The position numbers and the translations under genes are program-made. Shown in pieces: positions 1 to 7,062 of a stretch of DNA of 12,935 nt (positions are counted from its first letter, which is position 1; each line of letters begins with the position of its first letter). The notes beneath the pieces are model-generated. The model saw only the letters and a list, made by a program, of their open reading frames with translations, searched no databases and had not been told where the DNA came from. Source of the stretch: an uncultured Sutterella sp. GTDB taxonomy: Bacteria; Pseudomonadota; Gammaproteobacteria; Burkholderiales; Burkholderiaceae_F. Location of the stretch: positions 1-12,935 of the forward strand of contig USAL01000049.1 of assembly GCA_900552545.1 (NCBI GenBank), in the 5' to 3' direction.

Positions 1-740
1 ACGATGCGATCCATCGAGCCCTGAAGTTCCGCGATGTACAAGGGCAGAATCGGCTGCACCATCAGCACGGTCATCTGCACAACGCCGGCCGCAAAGAGCA
101 TGCGCAGGATGACGGAATTGCGCAGAGGCGACGGACGCGCGGGGGCGGCTGCTGTGCCTTTGACGGGTTTGGCGCGCGGCGGCTCCTTGATGAGAAGCGC
201 CAGAAGTACGGTGATGATCGTGAGCCCCACCGATGCGATGGTAAAGGTCGCGCGCATGCTGAAGGTTTCAGCAAGAATGCCGCCCACCACCGGGCCCAGA
301 ACGCCGCCTGCGGTCATGCCCGCCTGCATGATGCCAAGGCAAAAGCCCAGTTTTTTCTGCGGCGCATTGGCGCTCATGATCGCAAGCGTCGCGGGCCACA
401 GACCTGCCGAAAGACCCTGAACGACGCGCACGGCAAAAAGCTGCCACGGCGTCTGAACGATGCCGCCCAGAAAGTACGTGATCGCAAGGCAGAACGACGC
501 GCGGATTGCCATGAGCTTTCGGGACTTCTTGTCGGCGATCGCGCCCCAGATCGGCGCGAAGATGCCCGAAATCAGAAACGTCACCGAAAAGATCGTGCTG
601 CTCCACCAGTTGACGTCGGCCTGCGCGACCCCGAGCTCGTTGATGAGGTACATCGGCAGAAACGGCACGAGCATCGTATAGCTGGCCGACATGAGCAGGG
701 CGCTGGCGGTCAGAACGCCCAAGGCAACTTTCCAGTTCAT
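1..740 (-). CDS. MFS drug-efflux transporter, MdtG-like (3' end outside window)
   Basis: This is an inner-membrane proton-driven efflux pump of the major facilitator superfamily. About 246 residues are visible, roughly the first six or seven of twelve membrane helices. The reading frame is open from the ATG at 740-738 to the window edge. The N-terminus (MNWKVALGVLTASALL, then SYTMLVPFLPMYL) matches the pattern of MdtG/YceE-type transporters. The loop between helices 2 and 3 carries the family signature as APIWGAIADKKSRK (about residues 62-75). A basic, Ala/Pro-rich cytoplasmic loop lies near residues 190-210, between the two halves. I see no clear Shine-Dalgarno in the bases upstream of 740, so the start rests on homology to the N-terminus. 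It is transcribed divergently from the secreted-protein gene at 1195. MFS membership is near certain; the substrate is inferred only. Confidence 0.9.
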   Translation of the reverse strand, partial: MNWKVALGVLTASALLMSASYTMLVPFLPMYLINELGVAQADVNWWSSTIFSVTFLISGIFAPIWGAIADKKSRKLMAIRASFCLAITYFLGGIVQTPWQLFAVRVVQGLSAGLWPATLAIMSANAPQKKLGFCLGIMQAGMTAGGVLGPVVGGILAETFSMRATFTIASVGLTIITVLLALLIKEPPRAKPVKGTAAAPARPSPLRNSVILRMLFAAGVVQMTVLMVQPILPLYIAELQGSMDRI

Positions 741-1194
741 AGTCGTGAATGCGGTAAGGGGACCCGAGGATGGTGCCGGTTTTTCTTAGTCGTTTTGATT
801 TGCGACACCCCGATGCAAACAGTTTACGCTTCACTGCCCGGGCTTTGTTTCGGGCTTTCGGGTAGCCCCTTAAGAAGTCCTCGGGTGTTGTCAACCTGCA
901 GCCCCTGCGTGAATTTTTGAGGCCCCTTTCGCTTGTGTCTGTTCTTTCGGTTTCTTCCGTACGGCAGGTCACACGTTTGGTCACAAACGCTCGCGCTTGC
1001 ATTCTTCACTGAAACAAAAAGAGAAGGCCGCGTGCGTTAAACTGTCGCGGCGCAAATCCGTGGGGCCAATCCTCCGGTCATTGCAGCGATTGATGCCGCG
1101 AGCGGAAAAACGCCGCCAAGCCTTCTTTCTTCTTATTTCCTTTTCCAACAGATTCGAGTCCGTGAGCTACTTGTCCTCCTTTCTGACGTCAGCC
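741..1194. other. Divergent intergenic region without a convincing gene
   Basis: About 450 bases separate the leftward MFS gene from the rightward secreted-protein gene. Open frames cross it (for example a leftward 61-codon frame at 824-1009), but they have no ribosome site, no family-like sequence and odd composition. The frame of the rightward gene is open back to 997, but that part does not look like a signal peptide. The region should hold promoters for both neighbours, yet I find no strong -35/-10 pair. At 967-989 the direct repeat GGTCACA occurs twice, 12 bases apart, overlapping a 6-base inverted repeat. Confidence 0.6.
967..989. repeat. Short direct repeat overlapping a palindrome, possible operator
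   Basis: GGTCACA occurs at 967-973 and again at 979-985. A perfect inverted repeat CGTTTG/CAAACG with a 4-base spacer occupies 974-989. The 12-base repeat period and the position between divergent genes would suit a regulator binding site. I know of no regulator that binds this motif, and it could be chance. Confidence 0.25.
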
Positions 1195-1908
1195 ATGCTG
1201 CCCGGAGTTTTTGCGCGCAAAGTCCACTACAGCCTGCGGGGGATGTTTGCTGCAGCTGCGGCAGGCGCTCTGAGCGTTCTTCTTGCCGCGACGCCAGCGT
1301 TTGCTTTTGATCCCGACATCAAGACGATCGAGGATCCGACGGTGGTCAACCGTTTCCCGGCGGGCTCGATTGTCACGCGCGCCAAGGCCGAGCAGGCGCT
1401 GCGGGAGGTGAAGATCGCCCGCTCTCGCATGAATGAGCTCGTCGAGTACTCGACGCGCCGCTGCGGAGAAAACTTCTTTGTAAACGCCTGCATCGAGGAT
1501 GTCCGCAAGGCCAAGCTTCGGCAGCAGCGCCGGTTGCTTGCCATTGAGACTGAGGCGCGCAAATTCGTGCGCGACGACGACGCACGCATCGAGCGCGAAA
1601 AGCAGGCCGAGCGTGACCGCAAGGCGGCGCAGCCCCCAAAGCGCGTCGAGCCCCGAAAGCCGCGTTCCGCCAATGCCGCGCAGGAGTCGGCCGCCAAAAA
1701 TCGCGCCGCTCGCGAAAACCGTGCGGCCGAGGTGAAAAAGCGCGAGGCCGCGGCGCAGGAAAAAGCGTCGCAGGAAGCAGCCAAGCGCGAGGCCTATGAG
1801 AAGAAACTCAAGGACGCCGAAATCCGCCGCGCCGAACGCGAGGCCAAAGTCAAGGCCCGTGCCGAGGAGCGCGCGAAGAAGGCTCGCGAAGAACAGAAGT
1901 CCCGGTGA
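1195..1908 (+). CDS. Secreted charged helical protein with a conserved-type Cys pair
   Basis: The protein has 237 residues from the ATG at 1195. This start places a basic stretch (RKVHYSLRG) before a hydrophobic core and a signal-peptidase site after ATPAFA (residue 37), so a periplasmic location is likely. Residues about 55-120 hold two cysteines in the pattern CGENFFVNAC (C90 and C99), which could form a disulphide. Burkholderiales have short periplasmic proteins of unknown function with this 'C...F.VN.C' signature, from memory. Residues about 120-237 are an almost uninterrupted Lys/Arg/Glu/Ala-rich segment predicted to be a long single helix or coiled coil, as in TolA-like proteins. No catalytic motif is visible. 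The frame is open upstream to 997. In-frame GTG (1162) and ATG (1243) starts are alternatives; none has a good ribosome site. A hairpin at 1918-1964 follows the stop. Confidence 0.75.
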   Translation: MLPGVFARKVHYSLRGMFAAAAAGALSVLLAATPAFAFDPDIKTIEDPTVVNRFPAGSIVTRAKAEQALREVKIARSRMNELVEYSTRRCGENFFVNACIEDVRKAKLRQQRRLLAIETEARKFVRDDDARIEREKQAERDRKAAQPPKRVEPRKPRSANAAQESAAKNRAARENRAAEVKKREAAAQEKASQEAAKREAYEKKLKDAEIRRAEREAKVKARAEERAKKAREEQKSR

Positions 1909-1917
1909 GTTTTCTTC

Positions 1918-1964
1918 GGGGGAGGGGGCTTTGCGCAGTGCCGCAGCATTCCCCGCCCCCCTTT
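1918..1964 (+). terminator. Candidate intrinsic terminator after the secreted-protein gene
   Basis: GGGGG-A-GGGG (1918-1927) can pair with CCCC-G-CCCCC (1951-1960). The loop contains a small TGCG/CGCA helix, and TTT follows. The stem is strong but the T run is short. It begins 10 bases after the stop codon at 1908. A weaker second candidate lies at about 1993-2027 (CCC..GAGC against GCTC..GGG, then GTTTTTG). The remaining bases to 2177 hold no gene that I can support. Confidence 0.45.
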
Positions 1965-2177
1965 CCGCAGGGTTGAGGTGATTCTCTTCACCCCCGAGCC
2001 GGACGACCGTGCTCCGCGGGCGTTTTTGTCCGTTCTTCTTAATGTGAGATACTTCGCGTCGTTTGAAGTGTTGGCAGCAAAGCCCTGCCGCATGTCCAAA
2101 ACGTCATGGAAGTCTTGCCATTCTTGGAAATGCGAACCTTTTTTCCCAGTGCAGGGCTTGGGATGGAATGAGCGTCA

Positions 2178-4424
2178 ATGGGTACCCTTCGTCGGAACTC
2201 GCAGGATCAGTCAGAAGCCTCGTTAACCTCAGAGGCCGCAGGGGTGCTTGCTGCGCCGGATGCGCACGACAGCATCGCAGGCGACAGTGCGTTCGTTGCG
2301 GCCGTTAAGCGCCAGTTTCTGCCTGGCGGCACGCTTTCGCGCGCCACCGACGGCTTCGCCTCGCGCCCGGGGCAGGTGGCCTTTGCCGAGAGCGTTGCCC
2401 GCGCCATTGAAACACACGACACGCTCGTCGTGGAGGCTGGCACCGGCACCGGCAAGACCTTTGCCTACCTCACGCCCGCCTTGATGAGCGACTGCCGCGT
2501 GATCGTGAGCACCGCAGGAAAGTCGCTTCAGGACCAGCTCTTTGGCAAGGACATTCCGGCGGTCAAGCGGGTGCTCTTAGACAACGCTGATGTGGCGCTT
2601 TTGAAAGGCCGGTCAAATTATCTCTGCAAGTACCGCATGGATCATGCCGAGTTTTTGCCGTCGCCAGCGGCCGTGCAGGACCTTGCCGCCGTCAAGCGTT
2701 TTGCCCAAACGACAAGAACGGGGGATCGAAACGAGATCCGCGGCGTGGCGGAAAATTCCGTGATATGGCCTTATGTGACGAGCACGAACGAAAACTGCCT
2801 CGGCCGCCGATGCCCCAATGCCGAGGAGTGCTTTGTGACGCGCGCACGAAACCGCGCCCGTGCGGCCAAGATCGTGGTCGTCAACCACCACCTCTTTTTG
2901 TCGGCCGTCGCAGCCTCGATCGCCGACGATGCGAAACCAACCGTCGAGGTTCAAGACGACGACGCAGCAATCTGGGCCGAGGTCGGATTGCCCCCGCCGG
3001 TTCCTGCATCTGATGACTCCTCCGACCTCATCGGGCACGTCGACAGCGACGAGGGGCTGCTGCCGCACGCCGACGTGGTGATCTTTGATGAGGCGCACAA
3101 GATTCCCGAAATCGCACTGTCCTTTTTCGGCGAGGAGCTTGCGACCTTTGCCATCAAATCGGTGGTCGAGGAAATGCGCGGGGTGCTGCTTTCTAAATTT
3201 GCAAGCTACGCCCCCAAGGAGAGCACCTGGGTGCAGGTCTGCGACGTGGTGACGCATGCGCTGCAGGACATGATGCTCGCGCTCGACATCGCAGGCCTTG
3301 CCCCCGAGACCAACGTCAATCTCAAGGACTTTACGGGCGACGCGCTCAAGGACGCGGCATCGGCTCTCGAAAAGGCTTTGGAGGGACTTACGAACCTTCT
3401 CAAGCTCTGCGAGCCCTTTCTTGCCGCCAATGACGACATCGCAAAGCACGTGGAGACCGCAGGGGGCCTCATGCCGCTCATTTCCGAGTGGCTCGAACGC
3501 CTGAAGGCCCCCGAAGAAGCCAAGGGTTCGGGCACGACGCCCTCGGTCTTCTGGCTCGAGCGTCGCCGCAACGAGATGCGCTTTGTGGAGACGCCGCTAA
3601 CCATCGCCGACAAGTTTGCGCGGCTGCGCGCCGCCCGAAGCGACGCGGCCTGGATCTTTACGTCGGCCACGATTGCCACGGAAAACGGCAACTTCTCGCA
3701 TTTCTTAAGCGAGCTGGGGCTTGCCGGTGCAACGACCCACGCCTGGGCCTCGCCCTTTGCCTACGAGCATCAGGCGATGCTCTACGTGCCGCAGAACATG
3801 CCCAATCCGCGAAGCGTCGAGCGAGACGTCTTCATTGAGGCCCTGGTGCGCGAGAGCTGGCCCGTGATCGACATGCTCGCAGGGCGCACCTTCTTTCTGT
3901 GCACGAGCTACCGCGCCATGGAGCACGCGGCCGAGGTGCTGCGGCAGACGATCATCGACAACGACCGGGACTACACCGTGCTCGTGCAGAACGAAGACAG
4001 CCGGCAGCACCTGATCGACACCTTCCGCAAGAAGCCCAACACCATTCTCGTGGCGACGATGAGCTTCTGGGAAGGGATCGACATCAAGGGCGAGAAGCTC
4101 TCGCTTGTGGTGATCGACAAGCTTCCCTTTGCCGCGCAGGGCGACCCGGTGCTCACCGCCCGCTGCAAGTGGATCGAGGAGCAGGGCAAGAACCCCTTTG
4201 TGGAGCACCAGGTGCCCACGGCGGTGATTGCCTTAAAGCAGGGCGCAGGGCGCTTGATTCGCAGTGAGCTTGACCGCGGAATCCTGATCGTGGGCGACAC
4301 GCGCATCATTCCGGGAGCCAATGCCTACGCCCGGCGTTTTCTGCTGAGTCTGCCTCCGTATGTGCGCACAAGAAGGCTCGAGCGCGTGCTTGACTTCTGG
4401 CGCTATCCCGAGCGTGCAAGCTAG
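2178..4424 (+). CDS. ATP-dependent DNA helicase, DinG/YoaA (XPD-like) family
   Basis: This is a superfamily 2 iron-sulphur helicase acting 5'-3' on damaged or stalled-fork DNA by family precedent. It has 748 residues; E. coli YoaA has about 640. Visible motifs are RPGQ (63-66), Walker A EAGTGTGKT (86-94), motif Ia around STAGKSLQDQL, four Fe-S cysteines C150, C207, C212 and C218, NHHLF (236-240), DEAH (304-307), motif III-like FTSAT, ATMSFWEGIDIKG, and motif VI QGAGRLIR (688-695). It looks closer to YoaA than to DinG. Between NHHLF and DEAH there are about 63 residues against about 23 in E. coli YoaA; the extra stretch (about 246-290) is acidic and Pro-containing. The N-terminus is about 35 residues longer than usual, and GTG at 2244 with AGAGG upstream is an alternative start. 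It converges on the XRE gene. Confidence 0.93.
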   Translation: MGTLRRNSQDQSEASLTSEAAGVLAAPDAHDSIAGDSAFVAAVKRQFLPGGTLSRATDGFASRPGQVAFAESVARAIETHDTLVVEAGTGTGKTFAYLTPALMSDCRVIVSTAGKSLQDQLFGKDIPAVKRVLLDNADVALLKGRSNYLCKYRMDHAEFLPSPAAVQDLAAVKRFAQTTRTGDRNEIRGVAENSVIWPYVTSTNENCLGRRCPNAEECFVTRARNRARAAKIVVVNHHLFLSAVAASIADDAKPTVEVQDDDAAIWAEVGLPPPVPASDDSSDLIGHVDSDEGLLPHADVVIFDEAHKIPEIALSFFGEELATFAIKSVVEEMRGVLLSKFASYAPKESTWVQVCDVVTHALQDMMLALDIAGLAPETNVNLKDFTGDALKDAASALEKALEGLTNLLKLCEPFLAANDDIAKHVETAGGLMPLISEWLERLKAPEEAKGSGTTPSVFWLERRRNEMRFVETPLTIADKFARLRAARSDAAWIFTSATIATENGNFSHFLSELGLAGATTHAWASPFAYEHQAMLYVPQNMPNPRSVERDVFIEALVRESWPVIDMLAGRTFFLCTSYRAMEHAAEVLRQTIIDNDRDYTVLVQNEDSRQHLIDTFRKKPNTILVATMSFWEGIDIKGEKLSLVVIDKLPFAAQGDPVLTARCKWIEEQGKNPFVEHQVPTAVIALKQGAGRLIRSELDRGILIVGDTRIIPGANAYARRFLLSLPPYVRTRRLERVLDFWRYPERAS

Positions 4425-4455
4425 GGGCGACGGGAAGAGAGGCTCGTTTTTTTTT
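4409..4455 (+). terminator. Possible intrinsic terminator overlapping the helicase stop
   Basis: CGAGC (4409-4413) is complementary to GCTCG (4442-4446), which is followed directly by nine Ts (4447-4455). The stem is only 5 bp with a loop near 28 bases, and its left arm lies inside the last codons of the helicase gene. The T tract is the main evidence. Confidence 0.35.
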
Positions 4456-4483
4456 GAGAGTGCCTGACGGGGCTTGAGAAGCG

Positions 4484-4822
4484 CTACGGGTTGGGCTTGC
4501 GGATGCGCTGCGGCAATTCCTCGGGCTTGATGCCTTCGATTGAGGAGAGGATGCCCTCGCAGCTTTCAAGTTCGCCCAACGAATAGAGAATGGAGAGGAT
4601 CGTGCCGATCGAGGCCGTCATGTCGCCTTTTTCAATGCGCTTGTAGGTGGTAAGCGTAGTCTGTCTCTTTTTGGCGAGCTGGCTTTGCGTCAACCCCTGC
4701 ACCCGGCGGGCGACCGAGATGCGGTACCCGAGCTCTTCGGTGAAATTCTGCACGGGCAGAAAGAAAAAGCGCTTCTGGGGCTTGGCAGACTTCTTGGAGC
4801 GGGAGGATTTTGCAGCGGCCAT
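4484..4822 (-). CDS. Small XRE-family transcriptional regulator (HipB-like, no toxin partner visible)
   Basis: The protein has 112 residues. The ATG at 4822 is chosen because GAGGA sits 4 bases upstream; the frame extends 13 codons further but that part has no ribosome site. A basic Ala/Lys/Ser tail (1-20) precedes a helix-turn-helix at about 31-85: LGYRISVARRVQGLTQSQLA, then TTLTTYKRIEKGD, then SIGTILSILYSLGEL. The 'YKRIEKGD..ASIGT.L.IL..LG' pattern resembles the DNA-binding antitoxins that accompany HipA-type kinases. No HipA gene lies next to it: the helicase converges on it downstream, and a divergent coiled-coil gene is upstream. It may act as a stand-alone DNA-binding repressor, possibly of itself. 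XRE assignment is firm; the HipB link is inference. Confidence 0.85.
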   Translation of the reverse strand: MAAAKSSRSKKSAKPQKRFFFLPVQNFTEELGYRISVARRVQGLTQSQLAKKRQTTLTTYKRIEKGDMTASIGTILSILYSLGELESCEGILSSIEGIKPEELPQRIRKPNP

Positions 4823-4901
4823 GGTGTCCTCGGTGGTAAAGCACGGGCTGAAGCACGGCATCGGGTGACATTTGTTGCCGTCGGAAAGCCGGATGCCCGC
4901 C

Positions 4902-4929
4902 TTGAGCTTGTTATCCGTCCATATATGAT
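4902..4929 (+). promoter_or_regulatory. Candidate sigma-70 promoter for the coiled-coil gene
   Basis: TTGAGC (4902-4907) and TATGAT (4924-4929) are separated by 16 bases, matching 4 of 6 and 5 of 6 consensus positions. The -10 lies within an unusually AT-rich spot. CCGTC (4915-4919) and GACGG (4935-4939) form an inverted repeat flanking the -10, which could be an operator, perhaps for the divergent XRE regulator. The rest of 4823-5099 shows nothing else that I can support. Confidence 0.45.
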
Positions 4930-5099
4930 ACCCAGACGGCGCGTGTCTTGTTTTCCGTTCAGAGACCGATGACGTGAATCCTCCGTGCCAAAATAAGCCC
5001 CCGTGCTTTGGAAAAAGATGCGCCGGAGGGTTTCAGCCGCGGAACGCTTCCTTCAAGCCGGGCGAGAAATTCCTTCTTTCACCGTTGTGCGATTGTCCC

Positions 5100-5756
5100 A
5101 TGTCAGTACAGTCCTGCGGCCGTGCGGCCGCTGATTCCGGCTCAGCCGGAATTTCCAATCCTTCTGCCGATGCTGCTGCCGCCTTGCAAAAGGAACGCGA
5201 GGCGCTTCTTGCCGAGCTCTCGCGCCTTCAGGCCGAAGAGGAGCGCGTGATCGCCAGACTCGACAAAATCGAGGAGGCCATTGCCGCGGCAGCTGCGGAT
5301 GCTCTTGCGGCAGCCGGTGCACCTCAAAGGGACGCGGTGGCGGAAGTCGAGGAGAACGTGCACCGTCCGCACGTCTCGGAGCATGCCGCGGGCGGCATGA
5401 GTGCCGCGAGCAAGCGCAGCATCGGTCGTGCGGTGGAGAGTTTTGCTCGGGACGATGCAAAAGGCGAGACCAGCCCCGCCCGGCGGGAAACTGTGACGAC
5501 GGAATGCACCGAGGCGGATGCGCTTCAAGGCGGGAGCGTGCAGCAGGCGGGCGCAAAGCGCGGGCGTGCTGCAGGAATCGAGGGGGAGGGTAAGGTCAGA
5601 ACCGCCCGGGCGGAAAAGCCCGACAAGGCAGGCCTCGTGCACTCCGAGCAGACGGCCGATACGGGCAGGTCTTCTGAAAAGACTGCCAGCGCTGATTCCA
5701 ATAATCCTTTTGCCGATCTGCAGGCGGCGTTGAACGCCTTTGACCGGACGTTCTGA
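5100..5756 (+). CDS. Unknown protein with N-terminal coiled coil
   Basis: The product has 218 residues from the ATG at 5100, giving MSVQSCGRAAADS. The frame is open to an ATG at 4974, but that 42-residue extension is Cys/Pro-rich and unlikely. Residues about 27-64 form a clear coiled coil (ALQKEREALLAELSRLQAEE and so on), followed by an Ala-rich helix (61-73). Residues about 75-200 are low complexity, rich in Ala, Glu, Arg and Gly, and probably disordered. The C-terminus, DLQAALNAFDRTF after NNPFA, may be a short amphipathic helix or docking peptide. The coiled coil recalls the N-terminal oligomerisation parts of H-NS- or KfrA-like proteins, but no DNA-binding domain is present. No Shine-Dalgarno is obvious. 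The opposite-strand frame at 5142-5801 is judged a shadow. I do not recognise the family. Confidence 0.6.
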   Translation: MSVQSCGRAAADSGSAGISNPSADAAAALQKEREALLAELSRLQAEEERVIARLDKIEEAIAAAAADALAAAGAPQRDAVAEVEENVHRPHVSEHAAGGMSAASKRSIGRAVESFARDDAKGETSPARRETVTTECTEADALQGGSVQQAGAKRGRAAGIEGEGKVRTARAEKPDKAGLVHSEQTADTGRSSEKTASADSNNPFADLQAALNAFDRTF

Positions 5757-5824
5757 TCCGTTGGCGGCGTTCATGCGCCCGCGCACATTTTGAAAAAGCA
5801 AGCCCGGGCGGCAGCCGTGCCGAT

Positions 5825-6421
5825 CTAGTCGAACACGCCGTGCTCGTAGAGAATCTCCACGCCGATTGCAAGAAGAATGAGGCCTCCCACGAAGGAGAGC
5901 TTTGCACCGTGGCGCGCGGCCTTGGTTGAAAGCGTTTTTCCAAGGAGCACCGCAATGGCGGTGAGCAAGAAGCAGATCACGCCGATCGTGATCGCAGGCC
6001 AGATGATGGGATAGTTCGCAAGCGCAAAGGAAAAGCCCACGGCAAGGGCGTCAAGGCTTGTGGCCACCGCAAGCGTCAGAAGCATTCCCCACGAGATGTT
6101 CCCGGCCTCGCCAAGCTTTGCCGCTTCATCTTCTTGCCCGTCACCCGCAAAGGCTTCCTTGAACATGTTGCCCGCGACAATTGCCAGCAGGGCGAAGGCA
6201 ATCCAGTGATCCCAGGCATTGATGATTGAGGAGAAGGCTTCGCCCGCAAGCCAGCCGACGGCGGGCATCAGCGCCTGAAAGAGGCCGAAGGTCAGAGCAA
6301 ACTTGAGAACGTGCCCGCCGGTGACGTGCTTTTGCGTGGCGCTCCAGCAGCAGGCGACGATCATGGCATCTAGAGAGAGTGCGACGGCGATGCCGCAGAC
6401 TTGAAGAATGAGGTTGTTCAC
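5825..6421 (-). CDS. mntP: Manganese efflux pump MntP
   Basis: MntP (DUF204) is a six-helix inner-membrane exporter that removes excess Mn(II) from the cytoplasm. The product has 198 residues; E. coli MntP has 188. The two membrane-embedded acidic signatures of the duplicated fold are present: ALSLDAM with D18 and TSLDALAVG with D124. Other family matches are GWLAGE, the WDHWIAF segment (about 70-76), an acidic central loop GDGQEDE (93-99), and a C-terminal GGLILLAIGVEILYEH. The start is GTG at 6421, chosen because it puts the first helix at the family position. The bases just upstream read ACCTCC rather than a Shine-Dalgarno. A folded leader at 6571-6646 suggests control by manganese. The coiled-coil gene converges on it, and a small CGGCA/TGCCG hairpin (5809-5822) lies at its stop. 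Confidence 0.95.
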   Translation of the reverse strand: MNNLILQVCGIAVALSLDAMIVACCWSATQKHVTGGHVLKFALTFGLFQALMPAVGWLAGEAFSSIINAWDHWIAFALLAIVAGNMFKEAFAGDGQEDEAAKLGEAGNISWGMLLTLAVATSLDALAVGFSFALANYPIIWPAITIGVICFLLTAIAVLLGKTLSTKAARHGAKLSFVGGLILLAIGVEILYEHGVFD

Positions 6422-6531
6422 GGAGGTACTTGAAAAAGTTGGGGTTGAGGGGAAACACCACGGAAGGCGGACGCAGGCCTTGGATGCAGGTTCTTGTTTT
6501 GTTGGTTTTCCTCGGCGTTTCTGCTGCGTCT

Positions 6532-6553
6532 GCGGCCCCGGATTTCAGGCCGC
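6532..6553 (-). promoter_or_regulatory. Hairpin in the mntP leader, possible expression platform
   Basis: On the minus strand GCGGCC and GGCCGC form a perfect 6-bp GC stem with a 10-base loop, between the folded element at 6571-6646 and the mntP start at 6421. No T run follows, so it would act on translation or pair with the upstream element rather than terminate transcription. The function is inferred from position only. Confidence 0.3.
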
Positions 6554-6570
6554 GCGCAAGTTTAATACCG

Positions 6571-6646
6571 CAAGGTGCCTGCGCCACGTCTTTGTCTGCT
6601 TGTTGAGCTTTTCGCTCAGACATCGTGATGACGGTCCAGCCCCTTG
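6571..6646 (-). promoter_or_regulatory. Structured mntP leader, candidate degenerate yybP-ykoY (Mn) riboswitch
   Basis: Reading the minus strand, CAAGG (6646-6642) pairs with CCTTG (6575-6571) to close the element. Inside, CACG (6627-6624) pairs with CGTG (6588-6585), TGTCTG (6622-6617) with CAGACA (6598-6593), and TGAGC/GCTCA closes a GAAAA loop. In yybP-ykoY riboswitches the closing stem AAAGG/CCUUU is followed by GGGGAGUAG, then a GUCA segment, and ends with GCAAGACCUU. Here GGGGCTGGACC, GTCATCACG and GCAGGCACCTT occupy the same order. The stems fit, but the first loop departs from consensus. Its place upstream of a manganese exporter is exactly where this class is known. About 150 bases separate it from the start codon. 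Confidence 0.5.
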
Positions 6647-6936
6647 ACAACAATGGGTGAGGTTGCTTGTGTCCGGAATGATTTCGTGGATGTTCTTCTG
6701 CGGCGTGATATGTCGAAGCCTTTGAAATAAAAGGAAATTCAGACGATTGAATCCATCTCCCGAGTAAATTTAGGTAAAGGTTGCAAGGCTTCGGGCTCGG
6801 GCGCTTTTTTCATGAGTATCGTTAACGGCAAGAAGACGGCTGATGCAGTGCCGCTCAATCTCCGGGGTGATGAAGACTCGGCAGGTTTGGCGTCGTCAGG
6901 CGAGTTGTCGGCGATTACAGGTAAAGGAGGTGCTCC

Positions 6937-7062
6937 ATGCATCACATGTTTGGTGGTCCGGGATTCTGGGGCGGACCGGGCTTTTTCGGATTTCCCTGGG
7001 GATCGCTGTTTCTCATCATCGCAGCCGGCGTGATCATCTATCTGCTGGTGCGCCGCACCTAG
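6937..7062 (+). CDS. Small Gly/Phe-rich single-pass membrane protein (41 aa), ending at an in-frame TAG
   Basis: The ATG at 6937 has an excellent ribosome site, AAAGGAGG with a 6-base spacer, the best in the window. The 41 residues begin MHHMFGGPGFWGGPGFFG, a Gly/Phe/Trp-rich stretch with a GGPGF repeat, followed by a transmembrane helix at about 23-38 (SLFLIIAAGVIIYLLV) and a positive RRT end, suggesting the C-terminus faces the cytoplasm. It stops at TAG 7060-7062. The same frame then stays open for 66 more codons that end in a coiled coil (see next entry). The Gly-rich head, one helix and coiled-coil tail together resemble a common plan for small stress-related membrane proteins. The upstream 275 bases (6661-6936) hold no supported gene; an out-of-frame ORF at 6812-7033 overlaps and lacks support. 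Confidence 0.7.
   Translation: MHHMFGGPGFWGGPGFFGFPWGSLFLIIAAGVIIYLLVRRT

Noticed and set aside
268..1002. A 244-codon leftward ORF overlapping the MFS gene
   Set aside because: It is in another frame of the same strand; the MFS frame gives a clear transporter sequence and the other does not.
2613..3449. A 278-codon leftward ORF inside the helicase gene
   Set aside because: It is antisense to the Fe-S and DEAH region of a well-supported helicase and has no ribosome site or recognisable domain.
5142..5801. A leftward ORF antisense to the coiled-coil gene
   Set aside because: The plus-strand product has a proper heptad coiled coil, while the antisense product is Arg/Pro/Cys-rich and lacks a ribosome site.
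6141..6653. A leftward ORF overlapping the mntP leader and 5' end
   Set aside because: It runs through the folded leader and then out of frame through mntP; the start is TTG without a ribosome site.
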